From positions 1-64,000 of the forward strand of contig JAETSA010000007.1 in the NCBI GenBank assembly GCA_021769885.1: DNA of 64,000 bases, written 5' to 3'. Positions within the stretch are counted from its first letter, which is position 1, and every line of letters starts with the position of its first letter. Positions 48,909-59,557 of the stretch are shown piece after piece. Below the pieces are notes generated by a model. That model saw nothing but the letters and a program-made list of their open reading frames with translations, had not been told where the DNA came from and made no database searches. The stretch comes from Bacillota bacterium. Its GTDB lineage: Bacteria; Bacillota; Clostridia; Oscillospirales; Acutalibacteraceae. The translations under genes and the position numbers were made by a program.

Positions 48909-50132
48909 GTGAAAATTCTGGTTATCAACGCAGGCAGCTCCTCGCTCAAATATCAGCTCATTGATATGGAAGGCGAAAAACTGATTGCAAAAGGCATTTG
49001 CGAACGCGTAAAGGATGCAGAGAACAGCTGTGTTTCCTACACGCACTATCCGAACGGGCAGGAAGTCAAAGCGAAAGACGTCCCCGCACCGATGGCGAAT
49101 CACACCGAGGCATTCCACGTCGTGAAAGCCCTTTTGACCGAGGGCGACAGCAAGGTCATTGACGATTTGTCCGAAGTGACGGCAGTCGGTCACCGCGTGG
49201 TGCAGGGCGGTTCTCTGTTTAACAAGAGTGTTCTGATTGACCAAAGCGTTTTGGACGGTATCGAGAGTCTTTGTGACCTCGCGCCCCTGCACAATCTCGC
49301 ACACATTCAGGGTATGGAAGCGAGCATCGCCCTGTTCGGCGACAAAGTCCCGCAGGTCGCGGTATTCGACAACGCATTCCATTCCACCATGCCCCCCGAG
49401 GCATATATGTTCGGTCTGCCGTATGAATATTATGAAAAGTACAAAATCCGTAAATACGGCTTCCACGGCACTTCGCACCGTTTCGTCAGCGCACGCTGTG
49501 CAGAAGTGATGGGCAAACCGATTGAAGACCTTAAAATCATCACCTGCCATTTGGGCAACGGTTCTTCCATTACCGCAGTGAAAAACGGCAAGGTCATTGA
49601 CACCTCTATGGGTCTTACGCCCCTGGACGGTGAAATTATGGGCACGCGTACAGGCGCAATTGACCCCTCGGCTGTGCTCTATATTATGAAAAAAGAGAAC
49701 AAGACGCCCGACGAGATGGATACGCTCCTCAACAAGCAATCCGGTATTCTCGGCGTTTCGGGTCTGTCCTCTGACGACCGCGATATCAAAAAAGCCGCCG
49801 CTGAGGGCGACAAGAGAGCCGCACTTGCACGCAATATGCAAATTTATGAGATTGTGAAATATATCGGTTCTTACACCGCCGCGATGGACGGCGTGGATGC
49901 AATCGTATTCACGGGCGGCATCGGTGAGAATGCGGATGATATGCGTGCCACCGTATGCGACAGACTTTCTTTCCTCGGGATTGAAATCAACAAGCCCTAC
50001 AATGCTACGCTTGTGAAAGGCGCAGAGGGCGAAATTTCTACCGAAAACTCCAAGGTTCGCGTATTCGTACTGCCGACCAACGAGGAACTGCTTATTGCGA
50101 GAGATACAAGAGATATCGTAAACAGCCTGTAA
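48909..50132 (+). CDS. ackA: Acetate kinase
   Basis: Interconverts acetyl phosphate + ADP and acetate + ATP, the ATP-yielding step of acetate fermentation. The 407-residue protein shows VINAGSSSLKYQLI at the N-terminus, then VFDNAFHSTMPPEAYMFGLPYEYYEKYKIRKYGFHGTSH, ITCHLGNGSSI, GLTPLDGEIMGTRTGAIDP and FTGGIGENADDMR. The start is a GTG at 48909 with GGAGG seven bases upstream. There is no pta next to it, unlike many Clostridia. A clear terminator follows. Confidence 0.97.
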   Translation: MKILVINAGSSSLKYQLIDMEGEKLIAKGICERVKDAENSCVSYTHYPNGQEVKAKDVPAPMANHTEAFHVVKALLTEGDSKVIDDLSEVTAVGHRVVQGGSLFNKSVLIDQSVLDGIESLCDLAPLHNLAHIQGMEASIALFGDKVPQVAVFDNAFHSTMPPEAYMFGLPYEYYEKYKIRKYGFHGTSHRFVSARCAEVMGKPIEDLKIITCHLGNGSSITAVKNGKVIDTSMGLTPLDGEIMGTRTGAIDPSAVLYIMKKENKTPDEMDTLLNKQSGILGVSGLSSDDRDIKKAAAEGDKRAALARNMQIYEIVKYIGSYTAAMDGVDAIVFTGGIGENADDMRATVCDRLSFLGIEINKPYNATLVKGAEGEISTENSKVRVFVLPTNEELLIARDTRDIVNSL

Positions 50133-50169
50133 GCAGGAAACGGCATTAAGACAACCTATTGCATAAAAG

Positions 50170-50210
50170 CAACAGCGGCAGAGTACCTTGGTATTCTGCC
50201 GCTGTTTATT
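50170..50210 (+). terminator. Terminator of ackA
   Basis: AACAGCGGCAGA pairs with TCTGCCGCTGTT across a 12-base loop, followed by TATTATAT. Confidence 0.8.
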
Positions 50211-50256
50211 ATATGGAAGCAGTTGCGATACAGAGAAAAAGCATATATAATAAACC

Positions 50257-50285
50257 TTGACATACTGTGTCAGTGTATGTATGTT
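50257..50285 (+). promoter_or_regulatory. Promoter of the WYL regulator with inverted repeat
   Basis: TTGACA (50257-50262) and TATGTT (50280-50285) are 17 bp apart. The region contains GACATACTGTGTCAGTGTATGT, an imperfect inverted repeat (ACATAC/GTATGT). This is a likely autoregulatory operator, by inference. Confidence 0.55.
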
Positions 50286-50312
50286 ATTCTTTTCCTAAAG
50301 GAGCAAATCACG

Positions 50313-51209
50313 ATGCAGGAAAGCCGATTATTTAAAATCGTGTACCATTTACTGGATAAAGGGCAGGCTACTGCTCCGGAATTGGCAGAAAAATTTGAAG
50401 TATCCGTCAGAACGATTTACAGAGATGTGGATGCTTTGAGCGACGCCGGCATTCCCGTTTATACAGAATCAGGCAGAAACGGCGGCATCCGTTTGCTGCA
50501 TAATTTTGTTTTAGATAAGGCTGTACTTTCAGAAGAAGAAAAGCAGGAAATTCTAACAGCCTTACAAAGTACAGGCTTTACGAAAAACAGCAGTGACAGC
50601 CAAACATTACAAAAGCTTTCTGCAATATTTCAGCTCCGTTCGGAAAATTGGCTAGAAGTGGATTTTTCCAGATGGGGAAATAAAGGCACGGACAACGAGA
50701 AATTCGAATTGCTGAAATCGGCTGTGATGCAACAAAAATGCGTAAAAATAACCTATGCAAATTCCTGCGGAACGATTCGCGAAAGAATTGTCCATCCGTT
50801 AAAGCTTTCCTATAAGTCTATGGCTTGGTACTTAAAAGCGTATTGCACAGATAAACAGGATTACCGTATTTTTAAGCTGACCCGTATTATGGATTTGGAA
50901 GTTCTCCCAAACAGTTTTCCAAAAAATACATTTCCGAAGTTTGATGAAATACCCAATTCCACCTACAATACAATCGTGCTTCGTTTTCCGCAAAATATGG
51001 CATACCGCGTTTTTGATGAATTTGACAAAACACAGGTAAGCCAAAAAGACAACGGAGATTTCATCGTATCTGTACAAATGCCGGAGGATGAATGGCTGAT
51101 AGGATATCTGCTTTCCTTCGGCACACAAGCAGATATTATAGAGCCTGCGTATCTCAAAGATATTGTCGCAGAGCAGGCAAAGAAAATTTATGAAAAATAT
51201 AAATCCTGA
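50313..51209 (+). CDS. YafY-like HTH-WYL transcriptional regulator
   Basis: A 298-residue regulator. The DeoR-like winged helix at the N-terminus reads LFKIVYHLLDKGQATAPELAEKFEVSVRTIYRDVDALSDAGIPVYTESGRNGGIRL. The WYL ligand-binding domain is near 135-215, with KLSYKSMAWYLKAYC in place of the canonical W-Y-L run. A WCX-type C-terminal domain ends EQAKKIYEKYKS. WYL proteins often respond to DNA damage products or nucleic acid ligands. The start at 50313 uses AAAGGAG; upstream in-frame codons lie in the promoter. A GyrI-like gene and a ClbS-like gene follow in the same direction and are its probable targets. Confidence 0.9.
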   Translation: MQESRLFKIVYHLLDKGQATAPELAEKFEVSVRTIYRDVDALSDAGIPVYTESGRNGGIRLLHNFVLDKAVLSEEEKQEILTALQSTGFTKNSSDSQTLQKLSAIFQLRSENWLEVDFSRWGNKGTDNEKFELLKSAVMQQKCVKITYANSCGTIRERIVHPLKLSYKSMAWYLKAYCTDKQDYRIFKLTRIMDLEVLPNSFPKNTFPKFDEIPNSTYNTIVLRFPQNMAYRVFDEFDKTQVSQKDNGDFIVSVQMPEDEWLIGYLLSFGTQADIIEPAYLKDIVAEQAKKIYEKYKS

Positions 51210-51229
51210 CATAGGGCGTCAGGATTTAT
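51199..51229 (+). terminator. Hairpin overlapping the WYL gene stop codon
   Basis: ATAAATCCTGAC pairs exactly with GTCAGGATTTAT across a 7-base loop and contains the stop codon. There is no T-run, so it may be a weak terminator or an mRNA-stabilising hairpin inside the operon. Confidence 0.45.
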
Positions 51230-51277
51230 GCGGTATCCTTTAGTTGTAAAATCTGTTTGAGAAAGTGGGGCTTGGAA

Positions 51278-52186
51278 ATGAAATTCGAATGGAAAAAGCA
51301 GGAAAAAGAAATATACGGCGCAGCGTCAAACCCTTGCATCGTGGATATTCCTTCGCAAAAATATATTGTTATTGCCGGCAGCGGCAATCCAAACGGCGCA
51401 ATCTTTTCGGATAAGGTTGCCGCTCTGTTTTCGACAGCGTATCAAATTAAAAAAGTTTACAAATCGCTTGCTGAAAAAAGCGGTGCAATCACGGATTACG
51501 CTGTATATCCCTTAGAGGGACTGTGGCGCAAATCTTCTGAAAAAGAAAGCTTGGTTAAGGTGACCGTATCCGAAACCGATGCGGTCAGAATCGGCTGATT
51601 TCCGCCTGAACTGCGTTAAAAATCCTCGGAATACGACAGTATTCCTGCGGTTTTTGCCTTGTTCAGCCAAAAATCCGCTCGTTTCTGACTGCTGCGCACC
51701 GAAAACGCAGGAATTGCGGATGGATTTTTGCGTTTAAGACCGAAGTCGGGCTGACGCCCGACAAGGACGAAAACGTGAAAAGCCGCCGCAAGGACAAGGT
51801 TTCGGCGCATTGGTTTCGGATACGGTCACCTTAAGGAAGAATTGCAATACCGCATTATGATACGGCAGCCGAATTTTATTACCGAAGAAATATTTGAGAA
51901 TGCCTTAGAGGAGGTGAGAAGCAAGAAAGCGAATCCGCAGCTCGCAGGCATTTCTTTCGAAACAATCTGTGACGGTAAGTGCGTTCAAATATTGCATAAG
52001 GGCGCGTTTGATGATGAGCCGACGTCATTCGCGATTATGGAGAGATACTGTTTGGCGCACGGTTACAAACGTACGGAAAAAGCACATCGGGAAATATATT
52101 TAAACAATGCCAACCGCACAAAAACAGCCAACCTAAAAACCATTTTAAGATACAAAGTTACAAATGCAGAAAATACAGCATTGTAA
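51278..52186 (+). pseudogene. GyrI-like domain protein gene split by a MITE
   Basis: Two ORF pieces belong to one gene. The first (51278 to the insertion) encodes residues 1-92, including FEWKKQEKEIYGAA, YIVIAGSGNPNG and AVYPLEGLW. The second (from 51832) encodes LQYRIMIRQPNFITEEIFENAL through HREIYLNN and LRYKV. Between them lies a 274-bp MITE flanked by TA. Removing the MITE and one TA joins the codons as SLVKEELQYR in frame, giving a normal GyrI-like protein of about 210 residues. GyrI-like proteins bind small molecules, and some are reported to hydrolyse cyclopropane-containing genotoxins. The 5' piece could still be translated to a stop at 51598, but the fold would be incomplete. Confidence 0.88.
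51558..51831. mobile_element. MITE copy C, 274 bp, inside the GyrI-like gene
   Basis: The inverted ends are AGGTGACCGTATCCGAAACC at the left and its exact complement at the right. TA flanks both sides (51556-51557 and 51832-51833). Length and internal order match copy A at 35205: end sequence, CCGAAA-CTTG words, a TTTTCACGTTTTC-type stretch, a GTCGGGC/GCCCGAC hairpin, GAACTGCGTTAAAAAT. The outer ends have diverged from copies A and B (AGCTGAGG), so it is an older or distinct subfamily. It has no transposase. Confidence 0.85.
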
Positions 52187-52204
52187 AAAGAAAGGAACAT
52201 AAAT

Positions 52205-52747
52205 ATGGGCAGACCGACAACCAAAAATGATTTATTGACTGCGGCAAACGCAAATTATGAAAAGTTAAACTCGCTTATTTCTGAATTGACAGCGAAAGAG
52301 CTATCCACGCCTTTTGATTTTTCGAATGATGTTAAAAAGAAAGAAGCGCATTGGAAAAGAGATAAAAACCTGCGGGATGTTTTAATCCATCTTTACGAAT
52401 GGCATCAGCTTTTGTTGAATTGGGTGCAATCCAATCAAAACGGCGATAGCGAGCCGTTTATTCCGAAGCCCTATAATTGGAAAACCTATGGGGATATGAA
52501 TGTGGCGTTCTTTCATAAGCATCAGTCCACACCGTTGGAGGATGCAAAGCGTATGCTTCGGGACTCGCATACCGAGGTCATAAAATTGGCGGAAACGTTT
52601 TCAAACGAAGACTTATTTACAAAAGGTGTTTACAAATGGGTCGGCGGGAGCACATTGGGCTCGTATTTTGTCAGCGTTACAGCAAGCCATTATGATTGGG
52701 CAATCAAAAAGCTGAAGGCACATCAAAAAAACTGTGCCGCTTTGTAA
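52205..52747 (+). CDS. ClbS/DfsB family four-helix-bundle protein
   Basis: The 180-residue protein belongs to the DUF1706 / ClbS-DfsB family within the DinB-like four-helix bundles. It starts MGRPTTKNDLLTAANANYEKL. It carries the family-typical RDKNLRDVLIHLYEWHQLLLNW, PKPYNWKTYGDMN and GSYFVSVTASHYDWAIKKLK. ClbS protects Escherichia from colibactin by opening its cyclopropane warhead; most family members have no tested substrate. The ribosome site is AAAGGA. Together with the upstream GyrI-like gene and the WYL regulator it looks like a genotoxin-protection locus. Its transcription may be affected by the MITE upstream. A large terminator follows. Confidence 0.88.
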   Translation: MGRPTTKNDLLTAANANYEKLNSLISELTAKELSTPFDFSNDVKKKEAHWKRDKNLRDVLIHLYEWHQLLLNWVQSNQNGDSEPFIPKPYNWKTYGDMNVAFFHKHQSTPLEDAKRMLRDSHTEVIKLAETFSNEDLFTKGVYKWVGGSTLGSYFVSVTASHYDWAIKKLKAHQKNCAAL

Positions 52748-52782
52748 GACGAAACCACGTTCATCCGAAAACAAAATGATTC

Positions 52783-52840
52783 CAACAAAATACACCCCCG
52801 GTTATGTTTCTAAAGAAACGACTGGGGGTGTATTTTGTTG
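52783..52840. terminator. Bidirectional terminator with 17-bp stem
   Basis: CAACAAAATACACCCCC at 52783-52799 pairs exactly with GGGGGTGTATTTTGTTG at 52824-52840, with a second small stem (GTTTCT/AGAAAC) inside. It lies between the convergent ClbS-like and DUF3021 genes. Confidence 0.9.
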
Positions 52841-52883
52841 TGCCGATACGGCAGTATTTTTCTTTTAACAAGGTTACCTGCTG

Positions 52884-53339
52884 TTATTTGAGCTTTTGGT
52901 TCATTTTTTTCAATTTAATTTTCCACGCGATATACTGTGAAAGCCACACAAAAATAAAAATCAGCACAAACATGAAGAAATAGCCGATTGCGCCCCAAAG
53001 GCTGTGTTCCATCCAATACAGCACATAAGCGATAGGCATCATAGCGCCGCTTAAAATCAGAAAATAGATGGCGGACTGCTTCAAAATACTCCAGCGGTCT
53101 AAGCTGAAAATCACAGAACCCGCACAGGATACCGCACCCAATATACTGCACAAAACCGTTTGCAAAATCACTGCGTGAAGCGGCGTCCCCACCGTTTCAA
53201 CAAGCGTGGATACACAAGGGTAATATTCGCCGTCACCTAACCCGACGGAAATTAAAATTGTAATGACATACCCAATAGCAATTCCGAACGGGATGCCCAA
53301 AAGCAACCTTTTCAATACTTCTTTTTTGATATTTTTCAT
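52884..53339 (-). CDS. DUF3021 membrane protein, LytTR partner
   Basis: The 151-residue protein has four membrane helices (about 12-32, 48-68, 82-102 and 112-132) and the family-typical start KKEVLKRLLLGIPFGIAIGYVITI. A basic C-terminal tail follows (WKIKLKKMNQKLK). DUF3021 genes usually lie next to a small LytTR regulator, as here (10 bp gap). In several Firmicutes such membrane partners hold the LytTR protein inactive. The ATG at 53339 is preferred with AGGTG six bases upstream; the GTG at 53348 overlaps that site. Confidence 0.85.
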   Translation of the reverse strand: MKNIKKEVLKRLLLGIPFGIAIGYVITILISVGLGDGEYYPCVSTLVETVGTPLHAVILQTVLCSILGAVSCAGSVIFSLDRWSILKQSAIYFLILSGAMMPIAYVLYWMEHSLWGAIGYFFMFVLIFIFVWLSQYIAWKIKLKKMNQKLK

Positions 53340-53349
53340 AGAGAACACC

Positions 53350-53790
53350 TCACACGCCTAAAATTTGCTTGATTTCGCGGACATACCGCCGCGATACATA
53401 CGTTGCCGTACCGTTTAAAAATCGGATACAAATTGTGCCCGTAAAGCTCAAATCAAAGCTTTTCACCTTTTGCAGATTGACAATCTCCGATTTAGAAATC
53501 CGCACAAACGAACTGCGCGGCAGTCTTTCCTCTGCTTCATACAGACGAAGACGCAAATCGTATGTGCCGTTTTCCGTTACGGCAACCGTTTTGCCGCCGT
53601 CCGCGAACACCCGAATCAGTTCGGACGGTTTTAATATCTCCATTTCTCCGTCCCGACTGCCCACGAGCCACTGCGGCGGTGTATCGGATATCCGCTTTGC
53701 CAATGCCTGCACCGCCTCGTCCACCTGTGCCGTCCGTATGATGACCTGCGGTTCAGTGCAAGCGGCATCTATTTGAATTTCAACCTTCAC
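53350..53790 (-). CDS. LytTR DNA-binding regulator (no receiver domain)
   Basis: A 146-residue protein. The first 45 residues are a short alpha/beta piece typical of stand-alone LytTR regulators (MKVEIQIDAACTEPQVIIRT). Residues about 45-146 are the LytTR domain (RLPRSSFVRISKSEIVNLQKVKSFDLSF, YVSRRYVREIKQILGV). It lacks a phosphorylatable receiver domain. The start is a GTG at 53790 with GGGGGAAGGG upstream. It forms a two-gene operon with the DUF3021 membrane protein, resembling LytTR regulatory systems in streptococci where the membrane protein inhibits the regulator. Targets are unknown; autoregulation is likely. Confidence 0.88.
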   Translation of the reverse strand: MKVEIQIDAACTEPQVIIRTAQVDEAVQALAKRISDTPPQWLVGSRDGEMEILKPSELIRVFADGGKTVAVTENGTYDLRLRLYEAEERLPRSSFVRISKSEIVNLQKVKSFDLSFTGTICIRFLNGTATYVSRRYVREIKQILGV

Positions 53791-53899
53791 TGCCCTTCCC
53801 CCTTTCTTTCAAATTGAATTTCATCTATAGTATAAGGGATTTTTCAAAAATTTCACCTGTTTTTCCGCAAGCGGTCTTTTTAGGGCGATAAACGGCACA

Positions 53900-53936
53900 A
53901 AAAAGCAGAGGCACGCGGTGTGCGCCTCTGCTTTTT
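53900..53936. terminator. Stem-loop terminator-like hairpin
   Basis: AAAGCAGAGGC (53902-53912) pairs with GCCTCTGCTTT (53924-53934), with A- and T-runs at the ends. It has no adjacent upstream gene on the plus strand and may be left from a lost gene or serve as an insulator. Confidence 0.6.
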
Positions 53937-53939
53937 GCT

Positions 53940-54340
53940 GATATTCTGTAGGCGGATGTCCGTTTCGGGCGCACGCCCCTACGGGTTTGCGGCAAATCTG
54001 TCATTCTGAGCGGAGCGAAGAATCTCAATCAGAACGACGTGAATTGATTCCCGCGTAGGGACGGACATCCTTGTCCGTCCGCGGGCGAACGCAGTTCGCC
54101 CCTACGGGCGTAGGGAACGACCTCTGTGTCGTTCCGCAAATTTTCATCAGATTTTGCGGGCGCTTCGTGAAGCGCCCCTACAAGATTTGCGCATCACCGT
54201 TAGGCTTGCGTGAAATCCGTCCGTGCTCGGGCGGGCACGGAGACCCGCCCCTACGGGGGGGTTCGCGTAGGGCGCGGAAGATTTCCCTATTAGGGAAAAT
54301 GTCGCGAAGCGACAAAAGGGTAATGGCGTAGCCGTAACTT
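53940..54340. repeat. REP-like palindrome array downstream of uvrA
   Basis: The 610-bp gap between the LytTR gene and uvrA holds no gene. GTAGGG/CCCTAC-bounded hairpins follow one another. Examples are GGACGGACA/TGTCCGTCC near 54060-54080, GGAACGAC/GTCGTTCC near 54113-54136, GGGCGCTTC/GAAGCGCCC near 54158-54176, and CGGGCGGGC/GCCCGCC near 54228-54250. Confidence 0.75.
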
Positions 54341-54402
54341 GCTCGCGCCGTTTTTGGGTGCATTCGGATTTCTGAATGTTTTCGAAAGGTTTTTCTGTGC
54401 TC

Positions 54403-57231
54403 TTATTTCTTCAACAACGGTTTCAAATACTGCCCTGTGTAGGATTTTTTGCATTTGACGATTTGTTCGGGTGTGCCCTCGGCGACGATTGTACCGCCTT
54501 TGTCGCCGCCCTCGGGACCTAAATCGATAATATGGTCGGCAACCTTGATGACATCTAAATTGTGCTCAATCACGACCACGGTGTTGCCGCCGTCCGCAAG
54601 CTTTTGCAAAACCTCAATTAAGCGGTGTACGTCGGCGGTATGCAAGCCCGTGGTCGGCTCATCCAAAATATAAATCGTACGTCCCGTCGGGCGTTTGGAA
54701 AGCTCCGTTGCCAATTTCACGCGCTGTGCCTCACCGCCTGAAAGCGTGGTAGCGGGCTGTCCGAGCTTGACATATCCAAGCCCCACATCGTAAATGGTTT
54801 TCAGCTTGCGGTGAATTTTTGGAATACTCGAGAAAAACTCCATCGCTTCCTCAATCGTCATTTCCAGCACATCGTAAATCGACTTGCCTTTGTATTTTAC
54901 CTCTAAGGTTTCGTGGTTGAATCGTGCGCCCTTGCACACATCGCACGGCACATACACATCCGCCAAAAAGTGCATTTCGATTTTTACAATGCCGTCGCCC
55001 TGACACGCCTCACAGCGTCCGCCCTTGACGTTAAACGAAAATCGGCTTGCCGAAAAACCGTGCATTTTGGCGTCCTGCGTCTGCGCAAACAGATTGCGGA
55101 TATCCGTAAACACGCCTGTGTATGTGGCAGGATTGGAGCGCGGCGTTCTGCCGATAGGCGACTGGTCAATATCGACCACCTTATCGAGATGCTCCAGACC
55201 CAAAATATCCTTGTGCTTGCCTACGGGTTTTTTCGCCCCGTTCAGTTCGTTGGCAAGATGCTTATATAAAATCTCATTGACAAGCGACGATTTTCCCGAG
55301 CCCGACACACCTGTCACGGCAATGAATTTGCCTAACGGGAAATGCACGTCAATATTTTTCAGGTTGTTTTCGGCGGCCTTGCGGACAATCAGCTCTTTGC
55401 CGCTGCCTGCGCGGCGCGTTTCGGGCACAAGAATTTTCCGCTTGCCGCTTAAATACTGCCCTGTTACGGATTCGGGGCAGGCTTTAATATCATCCACCGT
55501 GCCTGCGCACACCACATTGCCGCCGTGCACGCCTGCACCCGGACCGATGTCTACAATATAATCCGCGGCATACATCGTGTCCTCATCGTGCTCCACAACA
55601 ATCAGCGTATTGCCAAGGTCGCGCAGGTGCTTGAGCGTACCGATGAGTTTTTCATTATCGCGCTGGTGCAGTCCGATGCTCGGTTCGTCTAAAATATACA
55701 AAACACCCATCAAAGAAGACCCGATTTGCGTCGCCAAACGGATGCGCTGGCTCTCGCCGCCTGAAAGCGTCCCCGCCGAGCGCGAAAGGGTCAAATAATC
55801 GAGCCCCACGCTTTGCAGGAATTGCAGGCGACTGCGAATCTCCTTTAAAATCTGCTCTGCAATCACGCGGTCTCGGTCGGAGAGAACGAGCTTGTCTAAA
55901 AATGCCAGTTCATCCACGATTGACATTTTGGTGAAATCGTAAATATTGATACCGCCGACCGTGACGGATAAGGTCACAGGCTTTAGCCGCGCACCGTGGC
56001 ATTCGGGGCAGTCGCACGCCTTCATCACCTGCTCGATTTCCCACCGCGCCCACTCGCTGTTGGATTCATTGTAACGGCGTTGCAGATTGTTGATAATACC
56101 CTCAAATTCCGCGTTATAGCTGCCTGTGCCGTAGACATTGGTGCGCTGCATTTTGAGTTTTTCGCCCTTTGTGCCGTACAGCAGTGCATTCATCGCTTTC
56201 TTCGAAAGGTCACAAATCGGCGTGGATAAGGTAAACCCGTATTTTTTGCCGAGTGCCTCATAATACATCTGCGCTATGGTGCCGCCCTCGGCATTCGTCC
56301 AGCCGCTGGCGCGGATTGCACCGTCACGGATAGACAGATTTTTATTCGGAATCACCAAATCGGGGTCAACCTTCAAAAACACACCCAAGCCCGTGCAGGT
56401 TTCGCACGCGCCGAACGGATTGTTGAAAGAGAACATACGCGGGGTCAGCTCATCTACGGAAACACCGTGCTCGGGGCAGGCGTAATTCTGCGAAAAGAGC
56501 ATATCCTCGCCGTCTAAAATATTCACAAGCACCGTGCCGCCCGTAAGCGCGGTGGCGGTTTCCACCGAATCCGCTAAACGACTGCGAATCTCACTGCCAA
56601 TAACCAAACGGTCTACGACGATTTCAATATTGTGCTTGATATTTTTGTCGAGCTTGATTTCTTCGGAAAGGTCATAAAGACTGCCGTCAATGCGGGCACG
56701 GACGAAGCCCGAACGGCGGGCGGCGTCCAGCTCCTTTTGATGCTCGCCCTTTTTGCCGCGTGCCACGGGCGCCATCACCTGAATTTTTGTGCCCGATTCC
56801 ATTGCCAGCACTTGATCCACAATCGTATCGACCGACTGACGGACGATTTCCCGCCCGCAGACAGGGCAGTGCGGCACACCGACACGTGCATATAAAAGAC
56901 GTAAATAGTCATAAATTTCCGTTACTGTGCCAACGGTGGAACGTGGATTTTTCGAGGTGGTTTTCTGGTCGATGGAAATGGCGGGAGAAAGCCCGTCAAT
57001 CGCGTCCACATTCGGCTTTTCCATTTGCCCCAAGAACATACGCGCATAAGAGGACAGCGATTCCATATACCGCCGCTGACCTTCGGCATAAATCGTATCA
57101 AACGCCAAAGACGATTTCCCCGAACCCGAAAGTCCTGTCAGTACAACCAGCTTATCGCGCGGAATTTCCACATCAATATTTTTCAAATTGTGCTCGCGCG
57201 CACCTTGAATTACAATATTTTTGCTTGCCAT
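54403..57231 (-). CDS. uvrA: UvrABC excinuclease subunit A
   Basis: The damage-recognition ATPase of nucleotide excision repair. The 942-residue protein has two ABC ATPase halves: Walker [17 protein letters not shown] near residue 32 and [16 protein letters not shown] near 637, with signature motifs [16 protein letters not shown] and [16 protein letters not shown]. Zinc-finger cysteines include [22 protein letters not shown], and [14 protein letters not shown]. The length is normal. The ribosome site AAAAGGA stands just before the ATG. It lies 203 bp downstream of uvrB, with MITE copy B filling the gap, and should be read from the LexA-controlled uvrB promoter. Confidence 0.98.
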   Translation of the reverse strand: MASKNIVIQGAREHNLKNIDVEIPRDKLVVLTGLSGSGKSSLAFDTIYAEGQRRYMESLSSYARMFLGQMEKPNVDAIDGLSPAISIDQKTTSKNPRSTVGTVTEIYDYLRLLYARVGVPHCPVCGREIVRQSVDTIVDQVLAMESGTKIQVMAPVARGKKGEHQKELDAARRSGFVRARIDGSLYDLSEEIKLDKNIKHNIEIVVDRLVIGSEIRSRLADSVETATALTGGTVLVNILDGEDMLFSQNYACPEHGVSVDELTPRMFSFNNPFGACETCTGLGVFLKVDPDLVIPNKNLSIRDGAIRASGWTNAEGGTIAQMYYEALGKKYGFTLSTPICDLSKKAMNALLYGTKGEKLKMQRTNVYGTGSYNAEFEGIINNLQRRYNESNSEWARWEIEQVMKACDCPECHGARLKPVTLSVTVGGINIYDFTKMSIVDELAFLDKLVLSDRDRVIAEQILKEIRSRLQFLQSVGLDYLTLSRSAGTLSGGESQRIRLATQIGSSLMGVLYILDEPSIGLHQRDNEKLIGTLKHLRDLGNTLIVVEHDEDTMYAADYIVDIGPGAGVHGGNVVCAGTVDDIKACPESVTGQYLSGKRKILVPETRRAGSGKELIVRKAAENNLKNIDVHFPLGKFIAVTGVSGSGKSSLVNEILYKHLANELNGAKKPVGKHKDILGLEHLDKVVDIDQSPIGRTPRSNPATYTGVFTDIRNLFAQTQDAKMHGFSASRFSFNVKGGRCEACQGDGIVKIEMHFLADVYVPCDVCKGARFNHETLEVKYKGKSIYDVLEMTIEEAMEFFSSIPKIHRKLKTIYDVGLGYVKLGQPATTLSGGEAQRVKLATELSKRPTGRTIYILDEPTTGLHTADVHRLIEVLQKLADGGNTVVVIEHNLDVIKVADHIIDLGPEGGDKGGTIVAEGTPEQIVKCKKSYTGQYLKPLLKK

Positions 57232-57249
57232 TTTTTAATCCTTTTCTTG

Positions 57250-57433
57250 AGCTGAGGAGAGCCGAACCCGATATGGTTTAAAATGCCCTATTTCCGCTGA
57301 AACTGCGTTAAAAATCTCGGCATACGACAGTATGCCGCCGATTTTGTGCCTTGTTTCATCAAAAATATGTCTATTTTAAACTGCTATGCACCGAAAACAA
57401 GTTTTCGGCATATTGTGTTCGACTATCCTCAGC

Positions 57434-57434
<1 letters not shown>
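57250..57434. mobile_element. MITE copy B, 185 bp, between uvrB and uvrA
   Basis: Inverted ends AGCTGAGGAGAG-type and CTATCCTCAGCT, with TA on the right (57435-57436) and TG on the left. The element is the reverse complement of copy A over both outer parts but lacks an internal block of about 89 bp (including the GTCGGGC hairpin). The right TA and the element's first base supply the TAA stop codon of uvrB. Confidence 0.85.
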
Positions 57435-59398
<1,964 letters not shown>

Positions 59399-59442
59399 TT
59401 GCCTTTTACCAATCCTTTCCCCAATCGCTACGCAATCGAATT

Positions 59443-59490
59443 TAGAACATTTGTTCTATCTATAATACTGCAAAAAATTTTAAATGTCAA
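59443..59490 (-). promoter_or_regulatory. SOS promoter of uvrB-uvrA with LexA box
   Basis: On the minus strand TTGACA (59490-59485) and TATTAT (59467-59462) are 17 bp apart. The palindrome TAGAACAAATGTTCTA (59458-59443) lies just after the -10, matching GAAC-N4-GTTC and the dinB site. Confidence 0.9.
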
Positions 59491-59512
59491 CTGTTCTGAA
59501 CACAAAAGCACA

Positions 59513-59552
59513 AAAAACTGCTTTATGGAGTATTCCCCCACAAAGCAGTTTC
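59513..59552 (-). terminator. Terminator of pyrE-radC
   Basis: On the minus strand AAACTGCTTT pairs with AAAGCAGTTT across a 17-base loop, followed by a T-run. Confidence 0.75.
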
Positions 59553-59557
59553 TTGTA

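Noticed and set aside
51616-51810. A 64-codon minus-strand open frame
   Set aside because: It lies wholly inside MITE copy C and corresponds to element DNA. The related frame in copy A (35198-35440) has a different, non-conserved peptide.
53825-54028. A short minus-strand frame upstream of the LytTR operon
   Set aside because: It covers a terminator-like hairpin and REP modules and has no ribosome site.
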